Source of the DNA: Macrothele yani
Lineage: Eukaryota; Arthropoda; Arachnida; Araneae; Macrothelidae
DNA: 64,000 nucleotides
Direction: 5' to 3'
NCBI GenBank assembly: GCA_039090855.1
Contig: CM077013.1
Location: forward strand, 142,683,240 to 142,747,239
A program made the translations under genes and the position numbers. Below, in pieces: positions 46,066 to 57,420 of the stretch. Below the pieces are notes generated by a model. That model was not told where the DNA came from. It saw only the letters and a program-made list of their open reading frames with translations, and made no database searches. Position 1 is the stretch's first letter, and each line of letters starts with the position of its first letter.

Positions 46066-46894
46066 GAAGCAGACCAGCAATAAAACCTAATTAATATTAT
46101 AGAAGCAATAATTCAATCTTGGTTTTACATTGTAACAGCTGCAGAAGTAAAAAACTTGGTTCACTCCATGGGAAGGCTTTGTAAAGCCATAATTAACACT
46201 AAAGGTTACCCAATCTCTCCTGCTAAGCAAAAATAAACGAACTGAATTGAATTTCTCTAAAGTATTAACTGACCTGGTGAGAATTTTTGTATTTCTCATT
46301 TTTTCTGTGTGTTTCAGTTTTCTTTTTATAACTGCTGTTCTAATGCACATTCCTTCATAAAAGTTATTGCATTACATTCTTGATGAAATTATCTTTCCAT
46401 TGATATATAATTTTATGGTATTACTCCAGAAAAAAGTGGTGTTATCAGCCATCAAACCTCAAAAATACACTATTTCCAAAAGGTTTCCACAATTTTGGCC
46501 ACTACTGTACATTGAAAAATTAAGAAATCGTATATGACCCAGAGCACTGTCAGAGTATATGTGTATTGCACATGTTTTTAAATCGTCATGTGCTTGGGTA
46601 TGGGTTTTCTTCCTAAGTCAAATTTCTGACTTGTTATAAATTTTATCAGCATGCTTTTTACTAAGTTATTTCCCCCGTTTGAATGGCCTAAATACGTTCT
46701 GTAACACTTTTTGTGTGTTGCCTGTAATAAAAGTTACTTCACTTCTACTAAGGTATCTGAGGTTGTTTCTCTTTTGGTTGATCTCACAAAAACCACTATC
46801 ATGGCAGCTTGGCTGGATTGCCGCCTTAATATATGAACTAAATTTACGTAACTGGAAGAATGAATGGAGTACCCAACTTTGAATCTAGAAAGTA

Positions 46895-47446
46895 TTGGGC
46901 TGGTGCAAATGAAATGTCCGGCAAAGGACCAGCACACATGGATGGCGAGAACGGAAAAGTAGGATAACTTACTTAGTCAAACTAATCCCCCTTGGCATTG
47001 ACACATAGTTACCATCTGCCTGTAAGGCCATGATGCCGGAAGGGGAAGGAAAAAAGTCTTGCGGCTGGGAACCGAAGAAGTCATTGACTGCACATTAAAC
47101 CTCTTTGTCTGTCATGAACTGTTTTCCTGACAGGAAGTGATCCAGGCGACGAAACAGAGGATCGTCTGTCGGAGAGAAGTTCGGAAAATAGACAGGAAGA
47201 GGCAGTGTTTCATAGCCCAAGGCACTGACTTGAATGCATTTCAAAACCTTTGAACATTCAAGCCAGCTGGTTTTTTCTGCAGAAATTTTGGGTGCACCTG
47301 GTGTAATTCAGCACAATAACTTTCTGCAGTGATGGTTTGGCCTCTTGCCAAGGAACTCCGATGAATTATCCCAGCTGTGGAGCACCGGAGAAGGAACATC
47401 ATCACCTTGGTGTGAAGGGGTGGCTTAGGATGCCGTCCAGCTAGGG
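46895..47446 (-). mobile_element. mariner fragment (3' part)
   Basis: On the minus strand the sequence reads QTITAESYCAELHQVHPKFL, then GYETLPLPVYFPNFSPTDDP, LFRRLDHFLSGKQFMTDKEV and VNDFFGSQPQDFF. These match the mariner order before and after the third catalytic Asp (SPTD) and the C-terminal end. The element ends near 46895 in TTGGGCTGGTGCAAATG preceded by TA, similar to the TTAGGTTGGTGCAAAAG ends of the mariners known from vertebrates and insects. The N-terminal half and the other end are missing, and shifts are present. Confidence 0.75.
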
Positions 47447-49090
47447 CTGCCAGCCTATCACACCCAAGAAAATAGTTGCTTTAGTAGCCACTAATGATAA
47501 AAATTGTAGCCTAAATAGTAGCCTTAAGAACTTATGCTAATGGCTACAATAGTTTCCCAAAAAAGTTTGAGTTTCAGAATGTAAGTGCTCTACACTAAAT
47601 AAAAATGTTTTGCTAATTTTTTTATTTATTTCAAACCATACTGACAAAATTAGCACATGTTCATGCTTTGGTGAAAAAAAAAAATTACATAGATCCACAC
47701 CCACACAGTACAAAAAGGGCATCTAAGTTTCAATATAATGCTATTCAAGACACTAAGGACTATAAAGGTTATAGAAATTACACCCAAAAATACTTTATTC
47801 AATTATATATCAAATACTACTTACATAAACTAGCCTGATACAAACTTTGGAATTAGAAAACACTTCCTTCTTTGTCATTGTTCTCGATGTCAGATGTTCT
47901 CATCTGTATCAAGCCAGTATGGAGAGCTTTCTTCTGCTTTTGTTGTTGATAAAAAAAAAAAAACATTTCCCAAGTGGGCTTCATACACTGTGTTGAAAAA
48001 AATGTGTATTTCTTCTTTTAAAGGCCATAGTTGTGGTCATTCAGTGTTATGACGATCACTTGTTTTGTTCTGTAGACATAATCATAGTTATCGGATATGA
48101 GGTACATGTATATCAAGAATCTCATTGGAATAGATAATCAGTCTCTTCCGTATTCCAAACACAGCGATGGAAAGTTGTAAAATCATTTTTGGAGCAGCAA
48201 AATGCGTTTTTGGAGCAGCAAAATGCGTTTTTGGAGCAGCAAAATGCGTTTTTGGAGCAGGTAAAATATATTTTTCAAGCAGGTGAAGTACATTTTTGAA
48301 GCCACAAAATGCATTTTTGGAGCAGATAAAACACATTTCTGGTGTAAGAAACCATTTTTTCGGGGCAGGTAAAATGTAAGTAGATAGAACAAACTCTTAA
48401 ACAAAAAAAATTTTGGAACTAGATGAACCCTACTCAAATTTAAAACATCTTGCATTGAAATATAGAATATACACACACATATGCAAAGATTTTAGTTTTC
48501 AAATAGATCAAAATTTTTTTAACCATAGCAAGAATCTATTATAAATAATCTATTTTACAAAAAATGCTTGATTTTTTTTTTTTTGCTGATTTTCTCAATA
48601 TTTAATTGCTCACTTCTATTTTTTTCTAATTTTTAAGATAGTTAGCAATGTTTTGTTTTGCTTCCTTTAATAGCGCCTGTCCACTTTCTATTACACTCAT
48701 GTCTCTTTTTTTTTAATGCCACATTCAATGTTAATCTCAGCATTGTTTAACATTTTATGAGAGGAATCAATTGCTGCAAAAGTTAAGCTTCTTCCCATTT
48801 CAAATCACCTTGTGAACATTCAATTTCTTCTCTTTTTCACTTATTTTGCTGCATTTTTCCAGCACCAATCTGCTCTTGATATTTTTTCAGGATTCTTTAT
48901 AAGCTGTCAGAAGTTTTTTGGATACATTAATTTTACTCACATCTCCATTTAGTCTCTTAACATGATCTGTGTGCTTCTTGCTCTCTGCACGACGCCTACA
49001 ATCTTCGCAGCCGCCATGCACTAGGCTAAAATCACAGTCACATGGCTTACAAAACGTGATTTGGCAAAACTTTAGATGCTTCATAAAAAG
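47447..49090 (-). mobile_element. Decayed hAT-like element
   Basis: At 47447 CTAGGGCTGCCAGCC resembles a hAT terminus. At the other side, minus strand 49084-48887 reads MKHLKFCQITFCKPCDCDFS, then LVHGGCEDCRRRAESKKHTD and HVKRLNGDVSKINVSKK, a BED/U1-like zinc finger (CxxC ... H) as found at the start of many hAT transposases. The catalytic part between them cannot be recognised, and a minisatellite occupies 48186-48345. The far terminus is not found. Confidence 0.4.
48186..48345. repeat. 21-bp minisatellite
   Basis: The unit TTTTTGGAGCAGCAAAATGCG repeats exactly at 48186, 48207 and 48228, then in diverged form to about 48345 (for example TTTTTGGAGCAGGTAAAATA, CATTTTTGGAGCAGATAAAA). With a length divisible by three, the minus strand keeps a 7-residue repeat (HFAAPKT) in one frame, but nothing else supports translation. 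Confidence 0.93.
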
Positions 49091-49206
49091 GCTATTTTTT
49101 ATTATATATAACTCGATACACTTGACGATAAGTTTTATATGACTTCGTTCTTTTTGTTGTCATAGCTGTTTCACTGCTACGTTTCATTTCATTTTAATCT
49201 AAATTA

Positions 49207-50195
49207 ACCCTTTTCCACGCGAATAACTTTTCACCCATACTCACCTAGCACTCCTTTCCCCCCCCCCTGAAGTAGAGGCCACAACTTAGCAGTGAAAGCT
49301 CAGCTTTGGCTCGCAAGCCCTGACATACGAGCTATAGAGGCATCATCGGTGTGGCAGGTGGCACCCAACCTATTCAGCGAAAAAGAAATGTCTCGCGAGC
49401 GTCGTCATGCGAGCAACAGAGGCGTCGTTGACATGAAGGGTGACAACCGATATGCACGATATTCTGCGAAAAAGAAATGTCTTGCAAACCCCGACACATG
49501 AGCTACAGATGCGTGGTGGATGGCACCAGATATGCTCGCTATTCGACGAAAAAGAAATGTCTCGCAAGCCCCAAAACGAGCTATAGAGGCGTCATGGGCG
49601 TGGAAGATGACACTTGAGCTATTCGGCAAAAAAGAAATGTCTTGTGAGCGCTGACACGTGAGCTATAGAAGTGTCATCGGCATGGAGGGTGACACCAAAA
49701 CGCGAGATTTACGGCAAAAAAGAAGTGTCTCGAAAGCCCTGACACACGAGCTATAGAGGCGTCACGGGCATGGAGGATGACACCCGACCTATTCGGCGAA
49801 AAATAAATTTCTTGCGAGCGCCGAGATGCGAGCTATAGAGGCGTCATAGGTGTGGCGGATAACACCTGACACACGAGCTATTCGGAGAAAACAAAATTCC
49901 TCGCGAGCTATAAAGGAGTCATCGGCATTGCTGGGTGACACCTGACACGGTGATCAAGTTTCTTTTTCTCTATTCAGTGAAAAAGAAATGCCCTGCCAGA
50001 CAAGCTATAGGGGCATGATCGGCGTGGCGAGTGACACTCAACCTATTTGACGAAAAAAAGAAATATCTCGTGAGCGCCGACATGCGAGCTATAGAGGCGT
50101 CATCGGCGTGGTGGGTAACACCAGCCACGCGAGCTATTCGCCCATTTCGTTATGTCGGGTACCACCCAACAGTCGAGTGGAAAGGGTCAAAACGT
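49207..50195. repeat. GC-rich minisatellite block of 80-90-bp units
   Basis: About nine or ten diverged units are seen, each with GAGCTATAGAGGCGTCAT, a GGGTGACACC-like part, CTATTCGGCGAAAAAGAAAT and GTCTCGCGAGCGCCGACA. The marker AAAGAAATGTCT recurs near 49384, 49474, 49554, 49634, 49723, 49803, 49893, 49983 and 50058. The block is bounded by ACCCTTTTCCACGCG (49208) and its inverted form CGAGTGGAAAGGGT (50174), so it may be a transposable element filled by internal repeats. It is much richer in GC than its flanks. Confidence 0.85.
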
Positions 50196-51862
50196 TCGCA
50201 CTAACATTTCCACAAGCACAAGGCCACATGTAATCAATGTAGAGTTATCAAAAGGCACTGAGCTATGCCGGGGCCACCGGGTCTCCTCTCTATGTTTACG
50301 GGCCTGGCCATGACGTCATGCTAAGCAATGGACATGTCCACGGGTAGCTGAAGACATCAATGTGAAAATACTCATTGTTTGGTTCAAATTATTGAAATTC
50401 CTTTTGACTGATGATTGTGAGCAATTACTCCATGTACAAAATGTAAAATTTGTGTTAAAAAAATTAGTGTAAAGAAGGTTGAAGAGTTGAATGTGGTAAA
50501 CAGAAAATGTAATTAAACTAAATTTGATTACATTTCAACATAAGTGCACTTCTGGACGAAAGTGCACTTCTGTATATTTCAATATATTTTTAAATAACTA
50601 CTCAAAATTGAAAAATGACTGCTTAAATAACAGGCCAGGGGAAAAAAATATGCTATGTTTGCAGCAGTTACTTAATGAATCTGGTATTCCTGTGTGCCTC
50701 AACAACAATGGGAATATCTCCAAATTTTGGAAAAGACATTTGATAATCATCATTACAGGGAAATTAAATACTAGATCCCATCTAACTACCCTAAACTCCA
50801 TACAAGTAAATATATTTCAATCTTCATTTCATGTGTTGGAAAAATTATCAAGCATGCATGTTCTAACACATGTTCATAATCATGGGAGCAAAATCAGTAC
50901 AAGTTCAGTTTGTTTTTCATTTATTTCTTTCTGTGCGTACATTATGCTGAGAGTTACACATTTTCAGTATTAATTTAGTCTAGTTGGCAGCCTCAAAACT
51001 TTTTTATTTATATCTGTATTGCCTGCAACATTATGCAGATAAATAGTGAGAAAAGATTCTATCCAATTCCTTGAGTTTTTATTTATATCGAAATAGACTA
51101 GGAGAGAGGGAAGGCTACGTTGTTAAAACCACATATCAAATATAGACTGTAGTAGCATTATTAGATTGTTTTTGTCACTTTCTTTTCCAAATACGTTCTC
51201 AGTATTCATTTAGTATATAGTAGGCCTCTCCCATTTTTTTTATTTATTTCTGGGTGTACTGCAACATTAACCTGGTGCAGCATTATTATAACTTTTCTTT
51301 TGTGAATTACCTTTTCAAACACATTCTCAGTATATTAATTTTTGAACAGTTTGCCTCTTCAGATATATTTTTTGGATGAAAGCAATGTTATTTGACCAGA
51401 AAATGTCAGGGTCTAAAAACACAATTTTGGAGGCTGTTTTATTAATTTTTTGCCAGTTTTTCTTTTACACAAGTAAATTTCAATGTATGTCAACATACTA
51501 ATAGATTGCGTTTGAGTTATTTTCTGTATCTGTTTAAAACTTCATTAACAGAGCTTTTGGTATAACTGTTTATACTCATACAGAACAGAGAAAGCGTAAT
51601 GCCTGAGAAAGGTAAAACAAACGCAAATTTCTTTCTTTCTCGAATGATCCAATAATAATTGTCACTGTCAGTGCACGATTTAAAATCCCATTTAACAAGA
51701 TCACATTAAAGGTTTATTACATTAAAATATATTATTTGCAAGTTAAAATCTATTAGATCTTTCATGTCGATAAAAATCTACTAGATCTTTCAGTGTCGAT
51801 TATTGGATTATTCAAGTGGTGTACTACAACTAATTCTAAGTTCTTTCTATTTTTTTCCCCAT
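50196..51862. other. No gene seen
   Basis: AT-rich sequence. A 149-codon open frame at 50524-50973 (+) has no recognised domain, and its composition matches the surrounding non-coding DNA. Confidence 0.4.
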
Positions 51863-51925
51863 GGAGCCCCGCACAATGCTGGGGATTCACCAAAGATGGT
51901 AATCCCCAGCATTGTGTGGGGCTCC
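51863..51925. repeat. Inverted repeat, 25-bp arms, 13-bp loop
   Basis: GGAGCCCCGCACAATGCTGG (51863) and its complement ending at 51925 pair over 25 bp with one mismatch (G against A); the loop is CACCAAAGATGGT. It lies 57 bp before a tRNA-like sequence. Confidence 0.92.
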
Positions 51926-51982
51926 AAGAAACAACCTGCCATGTGGTTTGTCAGTTAGTCGTATGTGAGTCTGAAGAATTCG

Positions 51983-52057
51983 AGGTCACTGTAGTGCAGT
52001 GGTAGCATGTCCATTGTGTAACTAGAAGACCCTGGGTTCAATTCCCGGTGGAGGCCG
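51983..52057 (+). repeat. tRNA-like sequence (SINE head or tRNA pseudogene)
   Basis: It has an A box (TAGTGCAGTGGTAGC) and a B box (GGGTTCAATTCCCGG) about 35 bp apart, followed by TGGAGGC. The B-box stem pairs, but I could not form a convincing 7-bp acceptor stem or choose an anticodon. It differs from the main SINE family of the window. A real tRNA gene is less likely than a pseudogene or the head of a second SINE family. Confidence 0.5.
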
Positions 52058-52121
52058 ATGATAATTTTTACGTGACTCACTTATAAAACATGGAAAGAGT
52101 GGTGACTTCTGTTTGATGTTC

Positions 52122-52561
52122 CTAATCGATGTCAATTGTGTGCATTAATTGTTTGGGTAATTCTTCAAGTTCGGTACTGTTCTGTTTAGATATAATAAAA
52201 TTATTGTCAACATATCTGCAATAAATGATCAGAGGTTCTTTCATTCTGTTAATTATTTTGTCTTCGATGCCACTCATAATCACCTCTGTGAACAAGGTTG
52301 ACAATAAGGAGCCCATTGGGTCTCCATAATTTTGCTTGTAGTACAGTCTTCGAATGTAAACATGTTATCTTCATAAATGTACAATAAAACTGTTTTTAAT
52401 TCTTGAAGTCGTGTTTCATTCAAGTTTTCTAATTGTTGAAAACTTTCCCTGATGATCTCAATAGCAGCTGGAACTGGGGTACTTGGAAATAAGGCTTTTA
52501 CATCCATGCTAACCATTCTGAAACCGTGTAAATCTTGTTTTATATTTTTAATGACGTGCAA
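52122..52561 (-). pseudogene. Penelope-like reverse transcriptase fragment
   Basis: On the minus strand the sequence reads FRMVSMDVKALFPSTPVPAA (first catalytic Asp region), RLQELKTVLLYIYEDNMFTF, then after a frameshift near 52320 MGSLLSTLFTEVIMSGIEDK, and PLIIYCRYVDNNFIISKQN. The MGS-L-S motif and YCRYVDD-type box are those of Penelope-like element RTs. Here the catalytic box is RYVDN, so the second Asp is lost. The GIY-YIG endonuclease is not visible. It is an inactive fragment. Confidence 0.78.
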
Positions 52562-52869
52562 AAAATGTCATAACACTGAGGCAAGCCTAAAAAAAGGTAA
52601 GTTGCCTTATATATATATCATTAATTGCTATGCACACGAATTAAATGATAGCATGGGCATTAGACAATCCAGTAAACTATTACGGTGTATAGACTTTTAT
52701 ATAGTTGCTTCAGGAAGATGCTTTAACGTCTGTAAATTCTGTTTTACACGTTCTGTAAAGTGGATACAGTCTGTGGTGGTGCATTAACTTATTCAATTAA
52801 AATATAAATCGGTGGTCACGTAATTGTATGTGAACTAACTATATGATAGAATCACACGAGATATAATTT

Positions 52870-53462
52870 TATATAGTTGGTTTTCCATGACCTAAAACAA
52901 GCCCCCCACACTTCTTTCTACACACTTTATCATTCAAGTCCCATTTGCCAGCTAATCCTAACTCCTCCCATCCAAGATTACTTTGGCCTCCCTATTTTTC
53001 CCTCAGATGCTTATTCCAGTAAACAAGTAATCAAAGAAGCCTTCTATTCACAATTGTTTTTACACTCTTTGTCTTTCGAGTTTTCCCATTCAAGATTCCT
53101 TTGGTCTTCCTATTCTTCTTCCCTCAGAAACTTATTCCAGTACAACTCTTGACATTCCTCCCAATATTCATACGCTGAATATTCCCATACCACATACGTT
53201 GTAAGTCCTCAGTATAAAAACACAATTTTCTTAAAACGTCTCCCTAATTTCCAAAGGAAGGGATTTTAAAGCAAATAATTTGGAGTTCTGGAATTCAAAC
53301 ATATAACTTATCAATGGCATTAATTACTTTTCCTAATTTCAATTATTAATATTTTTTTTACCCCATTGTAAAAAGTCTACCTCTGTAGAAAGTACTTTGT
53401 TGGGACTTCTTAAAAGCGCTTTGTTGGCATATCTGTGCTTCATGAAGCACGATGCTCTATAC
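52870..53462. repeat. Copy 1 of a roughly 550-bp tandem duplication, split by a hAT element
   Basis: Sequence ending TGCTTCATGAAGCACGATGCTCTATA continues after the hAT element (56350-56460) and aligns, with many changes, to 56460-57030. Shared marks are AAAGAAAGTATTTTGTT-type, GCTTCATGAAGCAC (53437 and 56884) and GATTCCAATGACATTTTTTCC against CATTCCAATCACTTTCTTAC. The offset is about 552 bp after removing the hAT element and its duplication. Copy 2 is next to a reverse-transcriptase fragment, so the unit may be LINE-derived. Confidence 0.55.
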
Positions 53463-56349
53463 CAGGGGTCATCAACCTTTTAATACCTACTGCCCACTTT
53501 TGTATTTCTGTCGATGGTAAAATTTCCTTACCGCCCACTGGTGCTGCAGTAACTCAATTTAGAGCAAATGCGAAGTAATTTTTAAAGGGGAGGGTTTGTA
53601 AAAAATATGTACTTAAATTTATTTTTTTATTTATATTTACTTTATGTATGTTTATACATAGATAATTTCAATTTAATGAATTTCTGTATTTCCATCGAAA
53701 CAGCGCCTACTACTGTAGTACTGGAGCTGCTTAAATTGAAGAAAATGAAAGTTAAATGTGAAAACAATAAATTTTATTGAAATTACCTTTAATTAATGAG
53801 ATTCTTGAGGCCGATGCTGCGAGACTAAATATTTGATATCTGGTTCAACTTTCATAAGGAACAAACGAAGGTCTCCTCTTTCGGTGATATTCAGACGGTT
53901 TCTCTGTTTTGTGATAATATGATTAACAACACTAAAGCCTGATGCTACAAGATATGAGGTAGGGAAAGGTATCAATACATTAAATATAATTTTCCACATA
54001 TTTGGATATAATGCAGGCATTTTTTTTTATTTTGCCAGAGTTTTTGATATCCACCACTATCGGAATTATATTTGCTCTCTTCATCATATTTAAGTTCTAT
54101 TAGTTTTTCTTGGCGAGTTATATCAACCTCAGCAAAAATTTGCAGTAAAAGAATTTATCATCCAGTAATACATCTTCAAGTTCAAAATAGCTTTAAATTG
54201 TTTTTCCATATCCAATTTAAGTTTGTTGAGGTGGCTACTGAACCTCTCAATCTCCTCTGGAGTTGCATCATCTTTTATAAATGACAATTCGGGAAACTGA
54301 TAAAATTCTCTCTTCAAAAGATTATGACGGAGAAGATAAATTTTTTTCGATAAATAATGACAATATTTTTGCAACTGATAAGAGTTATATTGGCACCTTG
54401 AAGCTGCAAATTAATTTATTAAATCTCTTGAAAATGTTTGCCAAATAAAAGACATCATTCTTTACTGTTTTTAATTGTTGACAGAGACCAATCTTATTAT
54501 CACTTTCAAAAAAACTGTATGACACTATCATATAATGTTACAAAACGAGACACGCACGTACCACTTGAGAGCCATTGAACTTCTGTGTGTAAAAGTAACC
54601 TAATAAATTTGCTCATTATTGTCCTGGCACAGCTGTCAAAACATTCTATCATCATTGGCATTAGATTTGATCTTATTTACAGCTCTAATTATTATACTTA
54701 ATGATGAATGGAGACTTGTACTTAAATGTTTTCCTACAAGATGTTGTCTGTGCACCACACAATGAATTCACAAAAGATTTGACACTTCTTCCTTCAAATA
54801 AGCAACAAATCCATGATAGTGACCTACCATTAATGGTGCTCCATCAGTAGCGCATGCAACAATATTGTTCAAGGGTATATTATTTTTTTGCAAAGTACGA
54901 TTTCACAGCATTAAATATTGATTTAATCCTTTTGTATCTGAAATAAGATTTACAGTGAACAGCATTTCTTCTTGCAATGTATTGTTTTCATCAACGTACC
55001 ATACATATGTCATCAATAGAGCATTATTATCTGCAATAGCAGACTCGTCCAACTGTATAGAAAATGAAGAATTTTGGAGAATACCTATAAGTTAATTTTC
55101 AACATTAACCATCATTTTGTCAATTGGTCGCTTTACTGTGCTATCGCTAAAGGGCAACGTTTTTAAAACTTCAGGTATATTTTAATGCATTACTATATTG
55201 AGATAAATTCTTTGATAGAGGGTATTATCAAAGTTTCTCCAATATTAGGGCTTTTACCACTTTTTGCAATTAATTGTGATATACAATTAGCTGCAGTTAA
55301 TCCATTTTTGTTGTTTGCATGTTGTTTCTTAAGTGATACATTTACTGTTGAATGATTTTGAAATCTTTTATACATTTCTTGCAAATATTCAATGGGCTTA
55401 TCTTTATCATTTGAATGCTTTGCAGCAAGATGTTCTCTCAATCGACTTGGTTTCATTGCTTCATTGGATAGATGTCTTGTTGCACAATTAAACACATTGG
55501 AAGCTGTTTATTTGTAACAGATTCGATGAAACCCATCTTCAGATACTCTGATAAATAGCCACGAGCAAATTTCTTTTTTTGAGACATGGGTTCACAATTG
55601 CACAATTTATCAACTCGTTCCAAGCTGTGGACGTGAGCTTACTCCCACAAATCTAACCATGTACTGCCTCCCACCGTGAAAGAGGTACAGCTTGAAGACT
55701 GAGTGATGGCCGGTAATAAGCCCTGCCCTTGTCATGCGCACTAAATGTTGGAAAAACAGAGCAATATTTAAAGCACGTTGAGCTGAAGTTGCCGCCACAA
55801 GAACTGTGTGAGAAAGAAGCGTTTCCCACACTTCACATATGTGTTTGTTTGTATTAAACAAACCGACTCTCAATTAAGCTTTTTGTGTGTGTCATGTGAC
55901 TGTATCTCGGAGGGGGGAAGACAATGGATTAAGCCATTTTATTTACACGCATACTACGTTGTCAAAGGGAAAACACTTTTATGTTGTTGCTCTTCTGTAG
56001 CAAATAAAAACAGCACAGGAATTATTATGGGTTACTTTTAAGTGCTTTCACACATGTGTTTGTGTCGTCGACCTATAATGTTGTGTTGTTTTAGCTCTGC
56101 AGATAACATTCTCTGCAAGAAGAAAAAAGTTTATTCGAATACAATTTCTTATTCAAAGTTTGGACATAGAATTCAAAAGTAAATTGCAAAAGCACATTTT
56201 AAAAAGTCAAACTAGCGAAGTTGTTAGCAATGTATTCGATATATGGTGGAAGAACAAAATTTGTAACAATGGACAACCCCCTTCACCGCCCATAATGAAA
56301 GCTTGAATTGCCCACTAGTGCGCGGTAAGGACCAGGTTGACGACTGCTG
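53463..56349 (-). mobile_element. hAT element with TIRs and 8-bp target duplication
   Basis: Ends are CAGGGGTCATCAACCTTTT on the left and, read inward from the right, CAGCAGTCGTCAACCTGGTC. CTCTATAC (53455-53462) and CTTTGTAC (56350-56357) are an aged 8-bp duplication. The size of 2.9 kb fits an autonomous hAT element. The CAGGGGTCGTCAACC form is common for hAT elements that encode ZBED5/SCAND3-like transposases. Confidence 0.85.
53793..55587 (-). pseudogene. hAT transposase pseudogene (ZBED5/FAM200-like)
   Basis: The minus-strand reading starts near 55587 (MSQKKKFARGYLSEYLKMGF), a BED-like finger CxxC region ending AMKPSRLREHLAAKHSNDKD, then KPIEYLQEMYKRFQNH. With many stops it continues SFSIQLDESAIADNNALLMT, NNIVACATDGAPLMVGHYHG (catalytic Asp), IHCVVHRQHLVGKHLSTSLH, FPELSFIKDDATPEEIERFS and the end FLMKVEPDIKYLVSQHRPQE. 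The order and the phrases match the group of hAT transposases domesticated in vertebrates as ZBED5, FAM200 and GTF2IRD2. More than ten disruptions make it inactive. Confidence 0.85.
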
Positions 56350-57149
56350 CTTTGTACAATAACTTCAGCTCCTTCTCTAATCTCAAATTATGTTTTTGCT
56401 CTGAAGAATAAGACTACGATTCCAATGACATTTTTTCCTTTTCACGATTTTTCCATAACCTGAAACAAGACATAAAATTAGTCACTTATTAATAACTGTT
56501 TCTATGTGCTGTTGTTTCACTACATTCCCCTATTGACACAGGATTTCTTTAGTCTTCTACTTATTCTGTTTCCTTCCAGAACATTTTGGTAGTCCTTCCC
56601 CAATCATAAGTTTAACATGCATATGTCATCTCATTTTTATTTCAACAATTTATTTAAATGCATAGTTAATTTTCTTCAAAGAATTTTCTTAGTTTCCATG
56701 GGAAAGGATTTACAACAAATACTTGGAGATATATAATTTCAATTAAAACTTTCATTACAACTCTAACATACTTATTTGCCTGCTTTTCTTAACTTCGACT
56801 CTCTTGCATCTCACAATTAAAGGCTAATCTCTAAAGAAAGTATTTTGTTATGCTGGCACATAACCATCAGACAATGTGTCTGAGCTTCATGAAGCACAAT
56901 GATCTACATAGTAGGTTCAAAAATGGCACCCTCCACCCCAAGTTATATTTCTATTCAGGAGAATAACATTCATCATTCCAATCACTTTCTTACCTTGCGT
57001 ATGATTTCTATTTCTTCATGTGCCCATTCTTTCCATTTCACTATCTACCTGAAGTATTAAAACTTGTGCACTCTGCTTATTTTGCAACTCTTGGTGGGCC
57101 AACCCAGAAATTTAGTTACTGCTTAAAAATTTGATTTTATCAGTAGCAA

Positions 57150-57420
57150 ATCTCAACCTATGATGTTCTTCCAATGATTACACCAAAGGAGAGTTCACTT
57201 CATTAATCTTGAAACACCCAGTACTATGTCATCAGCAAACAGAAAATGATGCAAATAAATTTTTTATCTGAATGGGTAGATTCACATAATTTCAGTTTTT
57301 TAAAACCATACATTAAGAGGTTTTTTTAATTAAAATCTTAAAAAAGCTGGTGGCATACAGCATCCTTGAAGATCACTTGTCATGAGAAAATCTCTGCATA
57401 CATTAGTGCCAACTTTAAAA
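57150..57420 (-). pseudogene. LINE reverse transcriptase fragment
   Basis: On the minus strand the sequence reads DLQGCCMPPAFLRF (position of the RQGCxxSP motif) and, 45 codons later, HHFLFADDIVLGVSRLMK with the catalytic FADD box. The spacing fits a LINE RT. Stops follow directly. The fragment is too short to assign a family. Confidence 0.5.

Larger units (their letters stand above)
44500..46507 (+). mobile_element. Tc1-like element with about 141-bp inverted repeats
   Basis: Long terminal inverted repeats (44500-44641 and 46367-46507) start CAGTAGTGGCCAAAATTGTGG and are over 85% identical by eye, including GATAATTTCATCAAGAATGT at the inner ends. TA flanks both sides (44498-44499 and 46508-46509). 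Long repeats of this type, with outer and inner conserved blocks, are known from Tc3- and Sleeping-Beauty-like elements. A SINE lies inside at 44887-45098. Without it the element is about 1.79 kb. Confidence 0.92.
41040..46622. mobile_element. Foldback (palindromic) element, split by two insertions
   Basis: Removing the RTE element (41161-44344) and the Tc1 element (44500-46507) leaves two arms of about 170-185 bp that are inverted copies of each other around a short centre (44397-44429). Examples are TATAACTTAATGTATTT (41143) against its complement at 44483-44499, GTTAGCTTTAAAATTCTT (44368) against AAGAATTTTAAAGCTAA (44441), and GACGATTTAAAAACAT (41077) against ATGTTTTTAAATCGTC (46572). Arms are about 80% alike by eye. 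It is a non-coding MITE or foldback element older than both insertions. Confidence 0.75.

Noticed and set aside
48186..50195. Regular repeats that could suggest a CRISPR array
   Set aside because: Units are contiguous and diverged, without unique spacers; the genome is eukaryotic.
50524..50973. 149-codon plus-strand open frame
   Set aside because: Composition matches the surrounding AT-rich DNA and no domain is visible.
51983..52057. Functional tRNA gene
   Set aside because: A and B boxes are good, but no acceptor stem or anticodon loop could be formed by eye.
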